From: AWTP1-13 sp035258605
Lineage (GTDB): Bacteria; Pseudomonadota; Alphaproteobacteria; Rhizobiales; Hyphomicrobiaceae
DNA: 64,000 nt
Direction: 5' to 3'
Assembly (NCBI GenBank): GCA_035258605.1
Contig: DATFXD010000291.1
Span: 3,088 to 67,087, forward strand
Position numbers and translations under genes: made by a program. The notes under the pieces were generated by a model. That model was not told the origin of the DNA, ran no database searches, and was given only the letters and a program-made list of their open reading frames with translations. How positions within the stretch are numbered: the first letter of the stretch is position 1; every line of letters begins with the position of its first letter. Positions 52,459-61,958 of this stretch are shown piece after piece.

Positions 52459-53736
52459 ATGCATCGCCGCGTCGGAGCGTATGTCCTTCTTGCCGTGCTT
52501 GCCAGTCCAAGTGCCCTCCTTGCCGCCGAGCTGCCGGCGATCAAAGCCAGCCGCAGTAATGCCGTTCCGGGGTGTGTGACCCCCGGCCGCCTGCTGGCCT
52601 ACCTTGAGAGCCGCAACCCGAATTTGGACCCGCGCTTCCACGCCGTCGCCACCGAGTACATGCGGCTCGGGGAAACGCTCGGCGTACGCTGGGACTATGC
52701 CTTCTACCAGATGCTGTTGGAGACCGGGTCGTTGACCTTCCACGACGGCAGCCGGGCCGGCGACGTGCGGCCGATGCAGAACAATTTCGCCGGTCTCGGT
52801 GCCACCGGGCACGGCCAGCACGGCGAGAGCTTCAAGGATGTCGCCACCGGCGTGCGCGCGCATCTGGAGCACCTGTTGCTCTACGCCGGCGAGCGGATCG
52901 ACAAGCCGGTGGCGGAGCGTACGCGCAACGTGCAGGAGTGGGGCGTGCTGACCGATTGGCAGCGCGGCTTTTCGCGGCCGATAACCTTTGCCGACATGGC
53001 GAACAAGTGGGCGCCTGGAACCCGCTCCTATCGCCGCATGATCGAGGGCATTGCCGAGCGCTTCCAGGAATTCTGTAGCCGCCCCGACCCGCGGCCGGAG
53101 TTGGTGAAGGAGGCCCGCGCGCCGAACGACGACGGCAAGGAGCGCGCCTCCGGTGCCGAATTGGCCGAGCGCGCGATCGTCGCGGGCAAGGCACAAAACG
53201 ACGAACGGCGCTCCGCGCTTGGCGCCGAGCCGGTGGCAACGCCAGCGCGTTCGCTGTCGGCGCCGGCGTCCCCGGAGGTGGCGCCGGGGGGCCCCGCTCC
53301 CCTCGCCGTCGATGATGGCGCTGGCAGGCTCGAGCGCGGCGAGCCCAAGGCGATGAGCCCGAGCACGGTGAGCGGCGCCAAGCCGGCCGGCGTGGCCAAG
53401 CCCGAGAAGGCCGCCGCCGCAAGCAACCCGGACAAGACCTTCCAGACCGCCTCGATGGCCGGCGGCGGCGCCAAGCCGCTCGCCAATGGCGCCGCGCCAC
53501 CCGCCCAGAAGTGCCGGGTGTGGACGGCAAGCTACGGCGGCCAGAAAGCAATGATCATCAAGTCGCTGGTCGACAAGGTGGTCAACTACACGGTGCTCGA
53601 CGTCAATGAGGGCTCGGAAGCCCGCGAGGCCGAGGCGTTCATCGCCGCCTACGCCAAGAACGGCGCCATCGCCGGCCAATTCGCCAGTCAGGCGCAGGCG
53701 CTGGACAAGGCCTTCGAGCTCTGTCCGGAAGGCTAG
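52459..53736 (+). CDS. exported glucosaminidase-like protein
   Basis: This 425-residue protein starts at ATG 52459 with a signal peptide (1-22, ending LLAA). Residues about 45-210 resemble the glucosaminidase/FlgJ fold: 'YMRLGETLGVRWDYAFYQML', then Glu in 'LETGSLTFHDG', 'NFAGLGATGHGQHGESFKDV', and 'AERFQEFCSRPD'. It probably cleaves peptidoglycan glycan strands. Residues about 215-350 are Ala/Pro-rich linker. The end, 'CRVWTASYGGQKAMIIKSLV' to the final Cys, is a small separate domain I cannot name. An MltB-like gene follows. Confidence 0.85.
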   Translation: MHRRVGAYVLLAVLASPSALLAAELPAIKASRSNAVPGCVTPGRLLAYLESRNPNLDPRFHAVATEYMRLGETLGVRWDYAFYQMLLETGSLTFHDGSRAGDVRPMQNNFAGLGATGHGQHGESFKDVATGVRAHLEHLLLYAGERIDKPVAERTRNVQEWGVLTDWQRGFSRPITFADMANKWAPGTRSYRRMIEGIAERFQEFCSRPDPRPELVKEARAPNDDGKERASGAELAERAIVAGKAQNDERRSALGAEPVATPARSLSAPASPEVAPGGPAPLAVDDGAGRLERGEPKAMSPSTVSGAKPAGVAKPEKAAAASNPDKTFQTASMAGGGAKPLANGAAPPAQKCRVWTASYGGQKAMIIKSLVDKVVNYTVLDVNEGSEAREAEAFIAAYAKNGAIAGQFASQAQALDKAFELCPEG

Positions 53737-53991
53737 CATCGCTCCCCCCGCGTGCCTGCCGAAGCGGGGCGCGATGGCGACGGTGGCCCCTTGGTCGAGG
53801 CGGGCGCGGCATGTGGTCGTTGGTGCCGCCTCGATGGGAAGCGGCTATAGGTCGGTCCGATGCGGGACGAGGTTAGACCGGCGAGATTGGGCCCTGGCGC
53901 TGGCGCCGCAGGCGGCGGTCCGGGTGCCACCGGAGGGGCCGGCGCCGGTTCAGGACGCAAAACCAACCCCAGCTAACGGACGGCGGCAGCG

Positions 53992-55239
53992 ATGATGACA
54001 CCCTTAGGTCGGCTCGGCGGCGTGGGCCTCTTGATAACGCTGCTGTGGGCGCTGCCCGCAGGGGCCGAAGAGGCCCAGTCGGCGCCGCCCCCCAACAACC
54101 CCAATTGCCGCAACAGCGGCAGCTTCGAGGCTTGGCTCGACGACTTCCGCCGCGAAGCCCGCGAGCAGGGGATCTCGCCGGCCACCCTGAGCGCGGCGCT
54201 CGGCGGCGTGACGCTCGATCAAGGCGTCATCCAGCGCGATCGCCGGCAGGGCTTCTTCGCCCAGACCTTCACCGCCTTTTCCGGCAAGCTGATCTCGCCA
54301 AATCGCATCCAAAACGGCATCGAGCGGCTGCGCCAGCACCGCGCCCTGTTGGCCAAGATCGAGCAGCAATTTGGCGTGCCCGGACCGGTGATCGTCGCCT
54401 TCTGGGGCTTGGAAAGCGATTTCGGCTCGATGCTGGGCAACCTGCCGGTGCTGCGCTCGCTTGCCACCTTGGCCTACGACTGCCGCCGGCCCGAGCTCTT
54501 TCGCCGTGAACTGATGGACGCGCTGCGCATCGTTGAACGTGGCGATTTGCGCCCGCAGGAGATGATCGGCTCGTGGGCCGGCGAGCTCGGCCAGACGCAA
54601 TTTCTGCCGGCGCATTACATGCAGCACGCCGTCGACTACGATGGCGACGGCCGGCGCGACCTCATTCACAGCATACCCGACGTCTTGGCCTCGACCGCGA
54701 ATTTCCTGCAATTCTTGGGCTGGCAGCGGGGCCAGCCGTGGCTCGAGGAGGTGCGCCTGACCCGCGAATTGCCGTGGCAGGAGGCCGATCTTGCCATCCA
54801 GCATCCGCTGGAGAAATGGGCGGCGTGGGGGGTCAAGGGCTTGGGCGGGCAACCGCTTGCCGCCGGTGCCCCCACCGCATCGTTGCTGCTGCCGATGGGG
54901 CGGCACGGGCCGGCGTTCCTCGCCTATCCCAATTTCCAGGTCTACCTCAAGTGGAACCAGTCGCTCAACTATTCGATCACGGCCGCGCATCTGGCGGGGC
55001 GCTTGGCCGGCGCACCGGCGTTCGATAAGGGTAACGGCACGGTGGCGGAGATGAGCGCGGCCCAGATCAAGGAGCTGCAGGCGCTGTTGGCCCGGCGCGG
55101 CTATTTCAGCGGCGAGGTCGACGGCAAGATCGGCGCCGCCACCCGCGCCAGCGTCAAGGCGGCGCAACTGAAACTGGGCTTGCCCGCCGATTCCTACCCG
55201 ACCCCGGAATTGCTCGAGCGCATGCAGGCGCTGAGATAG
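53992..55239 (+). CDS. lytic murein transglycosylase, MltB type with PG-binding domain
   Basis: This 415-residue exported enzyme cuts glycan strands to form 1,6-anhydro-MurNAc ends. It has a signal peptide (1-24), an MltB (SLT_2) domain with catalytic E141 in 'FWGLESDFGSMLGNLPVLRSLATLAY', 'GELGQTQFLPAHYMQHAVDYDGDGRRDLIHSIPD', and a C-terminal PG_binding_1 domain ('IKELQALLARRGYFSGEVDG'). It lies 255 bases after the glucosaminidase-like gene, both acting on peptidoglycan. Confidence 0.94.
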   Translation: MMTPLGRLGGVGLLITLLWALPAGAEEAQSAPPPNNPNCRNSGSFEAWLDDFRREAREQGISPATLSAALGGVTLDQGVIQRDRRQGFFAQTFTAFSGKLISPNRIQNGIERLRQHRALLAKIEQQFGVPGPVIVAFWGLESDFGSMLGNLPVLRSLATLAYDCRRPELFRRELMDALRIVERGDLRPQEMIGSWAGELGQTQFLPAHYMQHAVDYDGDGRRDLIHSIPDVLASTANFLQFLGWQRGQPWLEEVRLTRELPWQEADLAIQHPLEKWAAWGVKGLGGQPLAAGAPTASLLLPMGRHGPAFLAYPNFQVYLKWNQSLNYSITAAHLAGRLAGAPAFDKGNGTVAEMSAAQIKELQALLARRGYFSGEVDGKIGAATRASVKAAQLKLGLPADSYPTPELLERMQALR

Positions 55240-55296
55240 CCGGTTGCTCGCGGCGGCGTCCGCCCCTGGACCTCGGCCGGCGGTCCGCCTAAGTCA

Positions 55297-57465
55297 ATGG
55301 CTATGCCGCTCAAGCCCACCGCGTCAGGCCCTGCCCTGTCGGCCCCCGCGGCCGAGGCCGGGGCTGGCGGGCCCGCCGCCACGGCTCCGGCCAAGACCGG
55401 CGCGGGCGTGATCGCGGGCTATCTCAAGACCTTGCCGAGCGGGCCCGGCGTCTACCGCATGCTCGATGCCGCCGGCACCGTCATCTATGTCGGCAAGGCG
55501 CGCAATCTCAAGGCGCGGGTGACGAACTACGCGCGTGCCGGCAACCACCCGGCGCGGATCATGCGCCTGATCGCGGCTACCGCGGCGATGGAGTTCATCA
55601 CCGTGCGCACCGAGGCCGAGGCGCTGTTGCTCGAGGCCAACCTCATCAAACGGTTTCGGCCGCGCTACAACGTGCTCCTGCGCGATGACAAGTCGTTTCC
55701 CTATATCCTGATCGCGACCGAGCATGCCGCCCCGCAGATCGTCAAGCATCGCGGTGCCCGCAATCGCAAGGGCGAGTACTTCGGCCCGTTTGCCTCCGCG
55801 GGTGCGGTCAATCGCACCATCAACATGCTGGAGCGGGCGTTTCTGTTGCGCTCGTGCTCGGATGCCGTGTTCGAGAGCCGCACGCGGCCGTGCCTGCTCT
55901 ACCAGATCAAACGCTGCTCGGCGCCATGCACCGGCCTGATCGGGCTTGAGGACTATAACGGCCTGGTCGAGGAAGCGCGGCGTTTTCTGCGTGGCGAAAG
56001 CCAGAATGCGCGGCAAATGTATCAGCGTCTGATGGAGGAGGCCGCCGCTAACCTCGATTTCGAGCGCGCCGCCGTCTACCGCAATCGGCTGTGGGCGCTG
56101 GCGCACGTCACCGCCGAGCAATCGATCAACCTCGACGGCATCGAGGAAGCCGACGTGTTTGCCGCGCATCAGGCCGCAGGCCAGGTGTCAATTCAGGTGT
56201 TCTTCTTCCGCTCCGGCCAGAATTGGGGCAACCGCGCCTATTTTCCGCGTGCCGACCGTTCGTTCACGGTCGAAGAGGTGCTGGAGAGCTTCATCGCCCA
56301 GTTTTACGACGACAAGCCGGTGCCCTCCACCTTGCTGGTGTCGCACAAGTTGCCCAACGAGGCGGTGCTGGCCGAGGCGCTGTCGGTGAAGGCCGAGCAC
56401 AAGGTCGAGGTGCACACCCCGCAACGCGGCAGCAAGGTCGATATCGTCGAGCACGCGCGCGAAAACGCCCGCGAGGCCTTGGCCCGCCGGCTGGCGGAGA
56501 GCTCATCGCAGCGCCAGCTGCTCGAGGGGCTCGGTGCTCGCCTCGGCCTTGCCCGGCCGCCGCGCCGGATCGAGGTGTTCGACAATAGCCACATCATGGG
56601 TGCCAATGCGGTCGGTGCCATGATCGTGGCCGGGGCGGACGGCTTTGTGAAAAACCAGTATCGCAAGTTCAACATCAAGTCGGCCGATCTCACCCCCGGC
56701 GACGACTATGCCATGATGCGCGAGGTGCTGAGCCGCCGGTGCAAGCGGCTGTTGCTGGACAGCGGTGCTGCGCCGGCCGCCGACCCACCCGCGCCGACCG
56801 CCGCCGACGCGGCCGCAATCGGCTCGCGCATCGAGGCGCCGCAGGCGCCGCCGATCGACCGCCGCGGCGGCAGCGCGCTTGCCTTCGGCGTGCTGCGCGC
56901 CGAGCAACCGGCGGCCGAGCCGCCGCTGGCGGAGATCGGCGTTGGCGAGGACGGTGCCGAGGCGGGTGTCGAGACCGGTACCGACACGGGCGCCGAGGCG
57001 GAGCTGCCCGCGCGTCCGGACCTGATGCTGATCGATGGTGGCCTCGGCCAGCTCGGCGTGGCGCGCGAGGTGCTCGCCAGCTACGCTCTCGATATCGCGG
57101 TGGTCGGCATCGCCAAGGGGCCTGACCGCGATGCCGGGCGTGAGCACTTTCACATTCCGGGCCGCGCGCGGCCGTTGCTGCTCGAGACCCGCGATCCGGT
57201 GCTCTACTTCGTGCAGCGCCTGCGCGATGAAGCGCACCGGTTTGCGATCGGCGCGCACCGCGCCAAGCGCAGCAAGGCCCTGGGAGTCAATCCGCTCGAC
57301 GAGATTGCCGGCATCGGCCCAACACGCAAACGTGCATTGCTCCGGCATTTCGGTTCGGCCAAGGCTGTGTCGCGCGCGAGCCGCGAGGATCTCGAGGGAG
57401 TGGACGGGATCAGCGCCCAAATGGCGCAGAATATCTACGATTTCTTTCACGAGCGCCGCGACTGA
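55297..57465 (+). CDS. uvrC: excinuclease ABC subunit C
   Basis: This 722-residue DNA repair nuclease makes the two incisions around UvrAB-bound damage. It has a GIY-YIG domain ('GPGVYRMLDAAGTVIYVGKA' near 48), a UVR domain ('RLMEEAAANLDFERAAVYRN'), an RNase H-like endonuclease ('IEVFDNSHIMGANAVGAMIV', 'LMLIDGGLGQL') and C-terminal HhH motifs. It is longer than usual (about 610) because of an Ala/Pro/Gly-rich insertion at about residues 489-572, inside the endonuclease domain, and an extended N-terminus. pgsA follows after about 90 bases. Confidence 0.96.
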   Translation: MAMPLKPTASGPALSAPAAEAGAGGPAATAPAKTGAGVIAGYLKTLPSGPGVYRMLDAAGTVIYVGKARNLKARVTNYARAGNHPARIMRLIAATAAMEFITVRTEAEALLLEANLIKRFRPRYNVLLRDDKSFPYILIATEHAAPQIVKHRGARNRKGEYFGPFASAGAVNRTINMLERAFLLRSCSDAVFESRTRPCLLYQIKRCSAPCTGLIGLEDYNGLVEEARRFLRGESQNARQMYQRLMEEAAANLDFERAAVYRNRLWALAHVTAEQSINLDGIEEADVFAAHQAAGQVSIQVFFFRSGQNWGNRAYFPRADRSFTVEEVLESFIAQFYDDKPVPSTLLVSHKLPNEAVLAEALSVKAEHKVEVHTPQRGSKVDIVEHARENAREALARRLAESSSQRQLLEGLGARLGLARPPRRIEVFDNSHIMGANAVGAMIVAGADGFVKNQYRKFNIKSADLTPGDDYAMMREVLSRRCKRLLLDSGAAPAADPPAPTAADAAAIGSRIEAPQAPPIDRRGGSALAFGVLRAEQPAAEPPLAEIGVGEDGAEAGVETGTDTGAEAELPARPDLMLIDGGLGQLGVAREVLASYALDIAVVGIAKGPDRDAGREHFHIPGRARPLLLETRDPVLYFVQRLRDEAHRFAIGAHRAKRSKALGVNPLDEIAGIGPTRKRALLRHFGSAKAVSRASREDLEGVDGISAQMAQNIYDFFHERRD

Positions 57466-57558
57466 TAGGGCTCGCTTTAAGCGTTAACAGCGGGGCCGGC
57501 CGAGGCGTGATGGGAAGGCCCATTGACGCTCCAGGACCCAAGTGCTCTTGTCTGCCGA

Positions 57559-58146
57559 ATGGAACGCGCGGTGACAACCCCTGGCCTAGGCAGTCTGCCC
57601 AACGTATTGACATATTTGCGTATTTTGGCAGTGCCGGCGGTCGTGCTTTGCCTGATGGCGTTCGATGGCAGCCGCGCGCGCTGGTGGGCGCTGACGGTCT
57701 ATGTGGTGGCCTGTGTGACGGATTGGCTCGATGGCTTTCTGGCCCGGGTCTGGCAGCAGCAGTCGGCGCTGGGGCGCATGCTCGATCCGATCGCCGACAA
57801 GCTTCTGGTCGGCACCACCTTGTTGATATTGACCGCCGACCACACCATCAGTGGCGTACACGTGGTGGCGGCGGTCATCATCCTGTGCCGCGAAATCCTG
57901 GTGTCGGGATTGCGGGAATTCCTGGCCGAGCTCAACATGCGCGTGCATGTCACGCAGCTCGCCAAGTGGAAGACGACGGTGCAGATGATCGCGCTCGGCG
58001 TGCTGCTCGCCGGCCCCGCCGGTGACAAGGTGGTGCCCGGCATCACCTCGGCCGGACTGGCGATGCTGTGGGTGGCGGCGCTGCTGACCCTGTGGACCGG
58101 TTTTGATTATCTCAAGGCGGCCGTGCGCACGGCGATCGAGAACTAG
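57559..58146 (+). CDS. pgsA: CDP-diacylglycerol-glycerol-3-phosphate 3-phosphatidyltransferase
   Basis: This 195-residue membrane enzyme makes phosphatidylglycerol phosphate. The CDP-alcohol phosphotransferase motif is complete in 'DWLDGFLARVWQQQSALGRM' with the final Asp pair in 'LDPIADKLL'. Several hydrophobic segments follow. The start is uncertain: ATG 57559, GTG 57571 or TTG 57523 are possible; I use the ATG. It sits between uvrC and moaD, a common alphaproteobacterial order. Confidence 0.93.
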   Translation: MERAVTTPGLGSLPNVLTYLRILAVPAVVLCLMAFDGSRARWWALTVYVVACVTDWLDGFLARVWQQQSALGRMLDPIADKLLVGTTLLILTADHTISGVHVVAAVIILCREILVSGLREFLAELNMRVHVTQLAKWKTTVQMIALGVLLAGPAGDKVVPGITSAGLAMLWVAALLTLWTGFDYLKAAVRTAIEN

Positions 58147-58164
58147 GTGGGCTTGGCAACGCCG

Positions 58165-58422
58165 ATGCGGGTAAAGCTCATGTACTTCGCCTGGGTGCGC
58201 GAGAAGATCGGCAGGGCCGAGGAAGAGCTCGAGCTGCCCGCCGGCATTGCCACCGTGGCCGAGCTGATCGACTGGCTGAAGCAGCAAGGCCCGCAATACG
58301 CCGAGGCCTTCCGCCGCGCCGAGGTGGTGCGGGCCGCCATCAATCAGACCCACGTTCAGCCCAGCGCCAGCATTGCTGGTGCCGCTGAAATCGCCTTCTT
58401 TCCGCCGGTGACGGGAGGCTGA
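58165..58422 (+). CDS. moaD: molybdopterin synthase sulfur carrier subunit
   Basis: This 85-residue ubiquitin-like protein ends in Gly-Gly ('IAFFPPVTGG'), the thiocarboxylate-forming tail of MoaD. 'MRVKLMYFAWVREKIGRAEE' fits the family start, so I use ATG 58165 (GTG 58147 would add six residues). It delivers sulfur for molybdopterin synthesis with MoaE, encoded eight bases downstream. Confidence 0.94.
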   Translation: MRVKLMYFAWVREKIGRAEEELELPAGIATVAELIDWLKQQGPQYAEAFRRAEVVRAAINQTHVQPSASIAGAAEIAFFPPVTGG

Positions 58423-58429
58423 CCTGAGC

Positions 58430-58897
58430 GTGCGCATCGATACCGCCGATTTCGACGTCGGCGCCGAGATCGCCCGCCTGACCGGCGGCCGCACCGATGT
58501 CGGCGCCGTGGTCGCATTCACCGGCCTGATGCGCGCCGACAACGATGGCCGCGCCATCGCCGGCATGACGCTCGAGCACTATCCCGGCATGACGGAACGC
58601 GAGCTGGCGCGCGTCGAGGCGGAAGCGCACCGGCGCTGGCCGCTGGCGGCGAGCCTGATCGTGCATCGCGTCGGAACGCTGAAACCCGGCGACAACATCG
58701 TGCTGGTGGTGACCGCCTCGAAGCACCGGCAGGCGGCGTTCCAGGCGGCGGAATTCCTGATGGACTACCTCAAGACCAACGCGCCGTTCTGGAAAAAGGA
58801 GGTCGGTCGCGACGGCCATGCCGCCTGGGTCGATGCGCGCATCAGCGACGAGGCGGCGCTCGGCCGCTGGCAAATCCCCCCCGATCATCGCGGCTAA
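58430..58897 (+). CDS. moaE: molybdopterin synthase catalytic subunit
   Basis: This 155-residue protein has 'VGAVVAFTGLMRADNDG', 'LEHYPGMTERELARVEAEA', and 'ASKHRQAAFQAAEFLMDYLK' with 'APFWKKE', the MoaE signature containing active-site Lys and Arg. It works with MoaD to convert precursor Z to molybdopterin. The start is GTG 58430 after GGGAGG. The moaD-moaE pair is co-transcribed. Confidence 0.95.
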   Translation: MRIDTADFDVGAEIARLTGGRTDVGAVVAFTGLMRADNDGRAIAGMTLEHYPGMTERELARVEAEAHRRWPLAASLIVHRVGTLKPGDNIVLVVTASKHRQAAFQAAEFLMDYLKTNAPFWKKEVGRDGHAAWVDARISDEAALGRWQIPPDHRG

Positions 58898-58995
58898 GTG
58901 CGCCTTGCTGCCCTCCCTAATGCCGGCGCCTCGGCTATAGTGTTGCCAGGCGTGGCCGGCTCCGGCACCGCCGCCAGCATCGGGAGGCACGAGCC

Positions 58996-60060
58996 ATGTC
59001 GACCAACAACGCCCCGCGCAAACCCGAGAGCACGGTGGCAACGCGCATGTCCGGCATTCGCGAGGATTGGCTGGCGCTCAATCGCGAGGAGATCCTGGAA
59101 CCCGAGCTGGCAATCGTCGATCCGCACCATCACCTGTGGGATTTTCCAAGCCACCGCTATCTGCTGGGCGAGCTGTTGGCCGACACCGGCAGCGGCCACC
59201 AGATCGACAGCACGGTGTTCATCGAATGCACCGCCTGTTACCGTAACGACGGCCCGCCGGCGCTCAAGACCTTGGGCGAGACCGAGTTCGTCAACGGCAT
59301 CGCCGCCATGGCGGCCAGCGGCGGCTACGGGCCGACGCGGGTTGCCGCCGGCATCGTCGGCATGGTCGACCTGACGCTCGGTGCCGGCGCCGAAGCGGTG
59401 CTCCGCGCGCACATGGCCGCGGCCGGGCCGCGCTTCAAAGGCATCCGGCACGCCGCCGCCTGGGAGGACAAGGCGCCCGAGATCCACAACTCCCACACCA
59501 ACCCGCCGCCGCATCTTTACCGTGATCATGCCCAGTTCCGCGAGGGCTTTGCCGCGCTCGGCCGATGCGGGCTCAGCTTTGATGCCTGGCTCTATCACCC
59601 GCAGATTTCCGACCTTACCCACCTGGCACGCGCCTTCCCCGAGCAGCCGATCGTCATCAACCACGCCGGCGGCCCGTTGGGCCTTGGCTGGTACGCCGAC
59701 CGGCGCGCGGAGATCTTTGACGTCTGGCGGCGCGAGATCCGCGAGCTCGCCGGCTGCAGCAATGTCATGGTCAAGCTCGGCGGCCTTGGCATGCGCATCA
59801 ATGGCTTCCGCTTCCACCACCGCGAGCGGCCGCCCAGTTCCCTAGAGCTGGCCGAGGCCTGGCGGCCGTATGTGGAGACCTGCATCGAGGCCTTCGGGCC
59901 GTCGCGGGCGATGTTTGAGAGCAACTTCCCGGTCGACAAGATCTCGGGCTCCTACGCCAGCTACTGGAACGCCTTCAAGCGGCTTTGCGCCGGCGCCTCG
60001 GTCGAGGAGAAGGCGGCGCTGTTTGGCGGCACCGCCAAGCGCTTCTATCGCTTGCCGTGA
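58996..60060 (+). CDS. amidohydrolase family protein (amidohydrolase_2, lactonase-like)
   Basis: This 354-residue protein has the metal-binding 'IVDPHHHLWDF' near residue 37, 'GIVGMVDLTLG' and 'GIRHAAAWEDKAPE', and His in 'VINHAGGPLG'. The C-terminal 'ESNFPVDKISGSYASYWNAF' contains the Asp. This pattern matches 2-pyrone-4,6-dicarboxylate lactonase and L-fuconolactonase relatives. The substrate is unknown. The -10-like TATAGT at 58936-58941 lies upstream. Confidence 0.9.
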   Translation: MSTNNAPRKPESTVATRMSGIREDWLALNREEILEPELAIVDPHHHLWDFPSHRYLLGELLADTGSGHQIDSTVFIECTACYRNDGPPALKTLGETEFVNGIAAMAASGGYGPTRVAAGIVGMVDLTLGAGAEAVLRAHMAAAGPRFKGIRHAAAWEDKAPEIHNSHTNPPPHLYRDHAQFREGFAALGRCGLSFDAWLYHPQISDLTHLARAFPEQPIVINHAGGPLGLGWYADRRAEIFDVWRREIRELAGCSNVMVKLGGLGMRINGFRFHHRERPPSSLELAEAWRPYVETCIEAFGPSRAMFESNFPVDKISGSYASYWNAFKRLCAGASVEEKAALFGGTAKRFYRLP

Positions 60061-60078
60061 CCGGGCCCCGGTTGGGCC

Positions 60079-60774
60079 TCACGCCAGGCGGGCGAGGATC
60101 TGCGCCTTGGCGGCGTCGGCGGCCGCCGACCAGGGCGCCAGCTTCGAGGCGATCAGATTGGCCTCGGATTTGAGGATCACGCCGTCGGCCAGCACCTTGA
60201 GGCCGTTGGCGCGCAAGGTGGCGCCGGTGGTGGTGATATCGACGATGATTTCCGCCAGATCGGCCGCCGGCGCACCCTCGGTGGCACCCAGGCTCGGCAC
60301 GATCCGGTAGCCGGTCACGCCGCGCTGGGCAAAGAAGCGCCGTGTCAGGTTCATGTACTTGGTGGCTACCCTGAGCGGGCGTCCGTGCCGGCGCCGGTAG
60401 ATCGCCGACATCTCCTCAAGATCGGCCATGCCCGCCACATCGATCCAGCACATCGGCACCGCCACCACCACGTCGGCGTGGCCGAAGCCGCAGCGCTTGA
60501 GGAAGCTGACGCGCTGATCGCAGTCGCGCATGCTCTCGCGCACCAGGTCCTCGCCGGTGATGCCGAGGTGGGCGGTGCCCACTTTCAGAAAGTGGGCGAT
60601 CTCGGAGGAGGAGACGAAATTGACCTCCACCTCGGGCAGCTCGGCGATTTCGCCTTTGTAGCCGCGCGCCGCGCCCGACTTGGAGACGGTGAGGCCGGCG
60701 CGCGCCAAGGCGTCGGCGCACTGCTCCATCAGCCGTCCCTTCGAGGGCAGCGCCAACACGAGCTTCTGGCTCAT
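60079..60774 (-). CDS. hisG: ATP phosphoribosyltransferase, short form
   Basis: This 231-residue enzyme catalyses the first step of histidine synthesis. It lacks the C-terminal regulatory domain of long-form HisG and therefore needs HisZ. Conserved: 'LALPSKGRLMEQCADALARA', 'GTAHLGITGEDLVRE', 'VATKYMNLTRRFFAQRGVTG', 'ADLAEIIVDITTTGATLRANGLK' (PRPP loop). It overlaps hisZ by four bases. Confidence 0.96.
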   Translation of the reverse strand: MSQKLVLALPSKGRLMEQCADALARAGLTVSKSGAARGYKGEIAELPEVEVNFVSSSEIAHFLKVGTAHLGITGEDLVRESMRDCDQRVSFLKRCGFGHADVVVAVPMCWIDVAGMADLEEMSAIYRRRHGRPLRVATKYMNLTRRFFAQRGVTGYRIVPSLGATEGAPAADLAEIIVDITTTGATLRANGLKVLADGVILKSEANLIASKLAPWSAAADAAKAQILARLA

Positions 60775-61943
60775 GGCGCCGTCTCCTCGAGCACCGCCAG
60801 CAGGCGCTCGGTGTGAATTGAGGACCCGACCGCTGGCACCTCGACCGGGGCGCCCACATCCTTGAGCAAGCTGTCGTAGCGGCCGCCGCCGGCGAGCGGG
60901 CTTTGCCGGCCGAGCTGCGGCACCACGATCTCGAACACGAAGCCGGTGTAGTATTCGAGATTGCGCCCAAATTCGGCGGCGAACTCCGCCCGATCGGTGC
61001 TGACCCCGGCGGCGTCGAGGGCGTCGAGCCGCCGCTCGAAGGCCGCCAGCGCCTCGCTCAGATCGATCGAGCCCAGCAACTGCTTGAGCTGGCCGACCGC
61101 GGCCCGCGCCGGCGCCTTGACCGCGACGTAGCGCTCGATGGCATTGGCGGTGTCGGCGGTCAGCGGCGGCTCCAGCGCATCGGCGGCGGCGGCGAGCAGG
61201 CGTTCGGCAATCTCGGCCACGGTGCGGGTGCCGAACATCGGCACCCCCGACCGTTCCAGGTAATCCTCCACCTCGGCCAGCGCCGCCGCCGGGTCATCGG
61301 GATCGAGGCGGCCGATCAGCTCTCGCGCCACCGCCGGCGCCCTGAGCGCCTCGGGCGAGGTCAGCCGATTGAGCTCGGCGCGAAACGCCTCCGGGCGCCA
61401 GAACTGATGCTGCAGCCGGCGCCGCCAGCGCTCGGGCATGGCGAACGCGCCGAGCAGGGCCCGAAACAAGCCAAGGTCGCCGAAGCGGAGGTGAAAGGGG
61501 CCAATCCCCGCCTCGCGCACCGCCTCCAGGGTGAGGGCGAGGACGGCGGCGTCGGCCGTTTCGCGCGCGCTGTCGGCAAACGCCTCGATGCCCGCTTGCC
61601 TGAACTCGCGCGGGTGGGCGCTGGTATCGCCGCCCGGCTGGTAGCGAAATGCCGAGCCGTTGTAGCAGTAGCGTGCCGCCACCGCCCCGGCAGGATGGCG
61701 CGCCAGGTGCAATCGGCAGGTCGGCACCGTCAGGTCGGGACGCAGACAGAGCTCATCGCCGTCGGGGTCGGTGAAGACGTAGGTGCGCGCGCGCAATTGC
61801 TCGCCAACCACGTCGAGGAACATGTCGGCGGGCTGGATGATGGCCGGTGCCACGTGCTCGTAGCCGGCGCGCGTGAAGGTCGCAAGCAGGCGCTGCGCCT
61901 GGGCTTCGAGGGCCTCGAACCGGCGGGCGCTCTCGGCGGTCAT
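60771..61943 (-). CDS. hisZ: ATP phosphoribosyltransferase regulatory subunit
   Basis: This 390-residue class II synthetase-like protein binds HisG to make the active octamer and carries feedback regulation by histidine. It resembles HisRS: 'ADMFLDVVGEQLRARTYVF', 'LCLRPDLTVPTCRLHLARH', 'FRYQPGGDTSAHPREFRQAG', and 'NLEYYTGFVFEIVVPQLGRQ' with 'AGGGRYDSLL'. It lacks the anticodon-binding domain. It is placed between hisS and hisG, overlapping hisG by four bases. Confidence 0.95.
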   Translation of the reverse strand: MTAESARRFEALEAQAQRLLATFTRAGYEHVAPAIIQPADMFLDVVGEQLRARTYVFTDPDGDELCLRPDLTVPTCRLHLARHPAGAVAARYCYNGSAFRYQPGGDTSAHPREFRQAGIEAFADSARETADAAVLALTLEAVREAGIGPFHLRFGDLGLFRALLGAFAMPERWRRRLQHQFWRPEAFRAELNRLTSPEALRAPAVARELIGRLDPDDPAAALAEVEDYLERSGVPMFGTRTVAEIAERLLAAAADALEPPLTADTANAIERYVAVKAPARAAVGQLKQLLGSIDLSEALAAFERRLDALDAAGVSTDRAEFAAEFGRNLEYYTGFVFEIVVPQLGRQSPLAGGGRYDSLLKDVGAPVEVPAVGSSIHTERLLAVLEETAP

Positions 61944-61958
61944 GGCTGGCCGCGGCCG

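Noticed and set aside
53860..53976. 38-codon Gly/Ala-rich ORF before the MltB-like gene
   Set aside because: Short, low complexity, weak ribosome site; a TATAGG upstream is suggestive but not enough.
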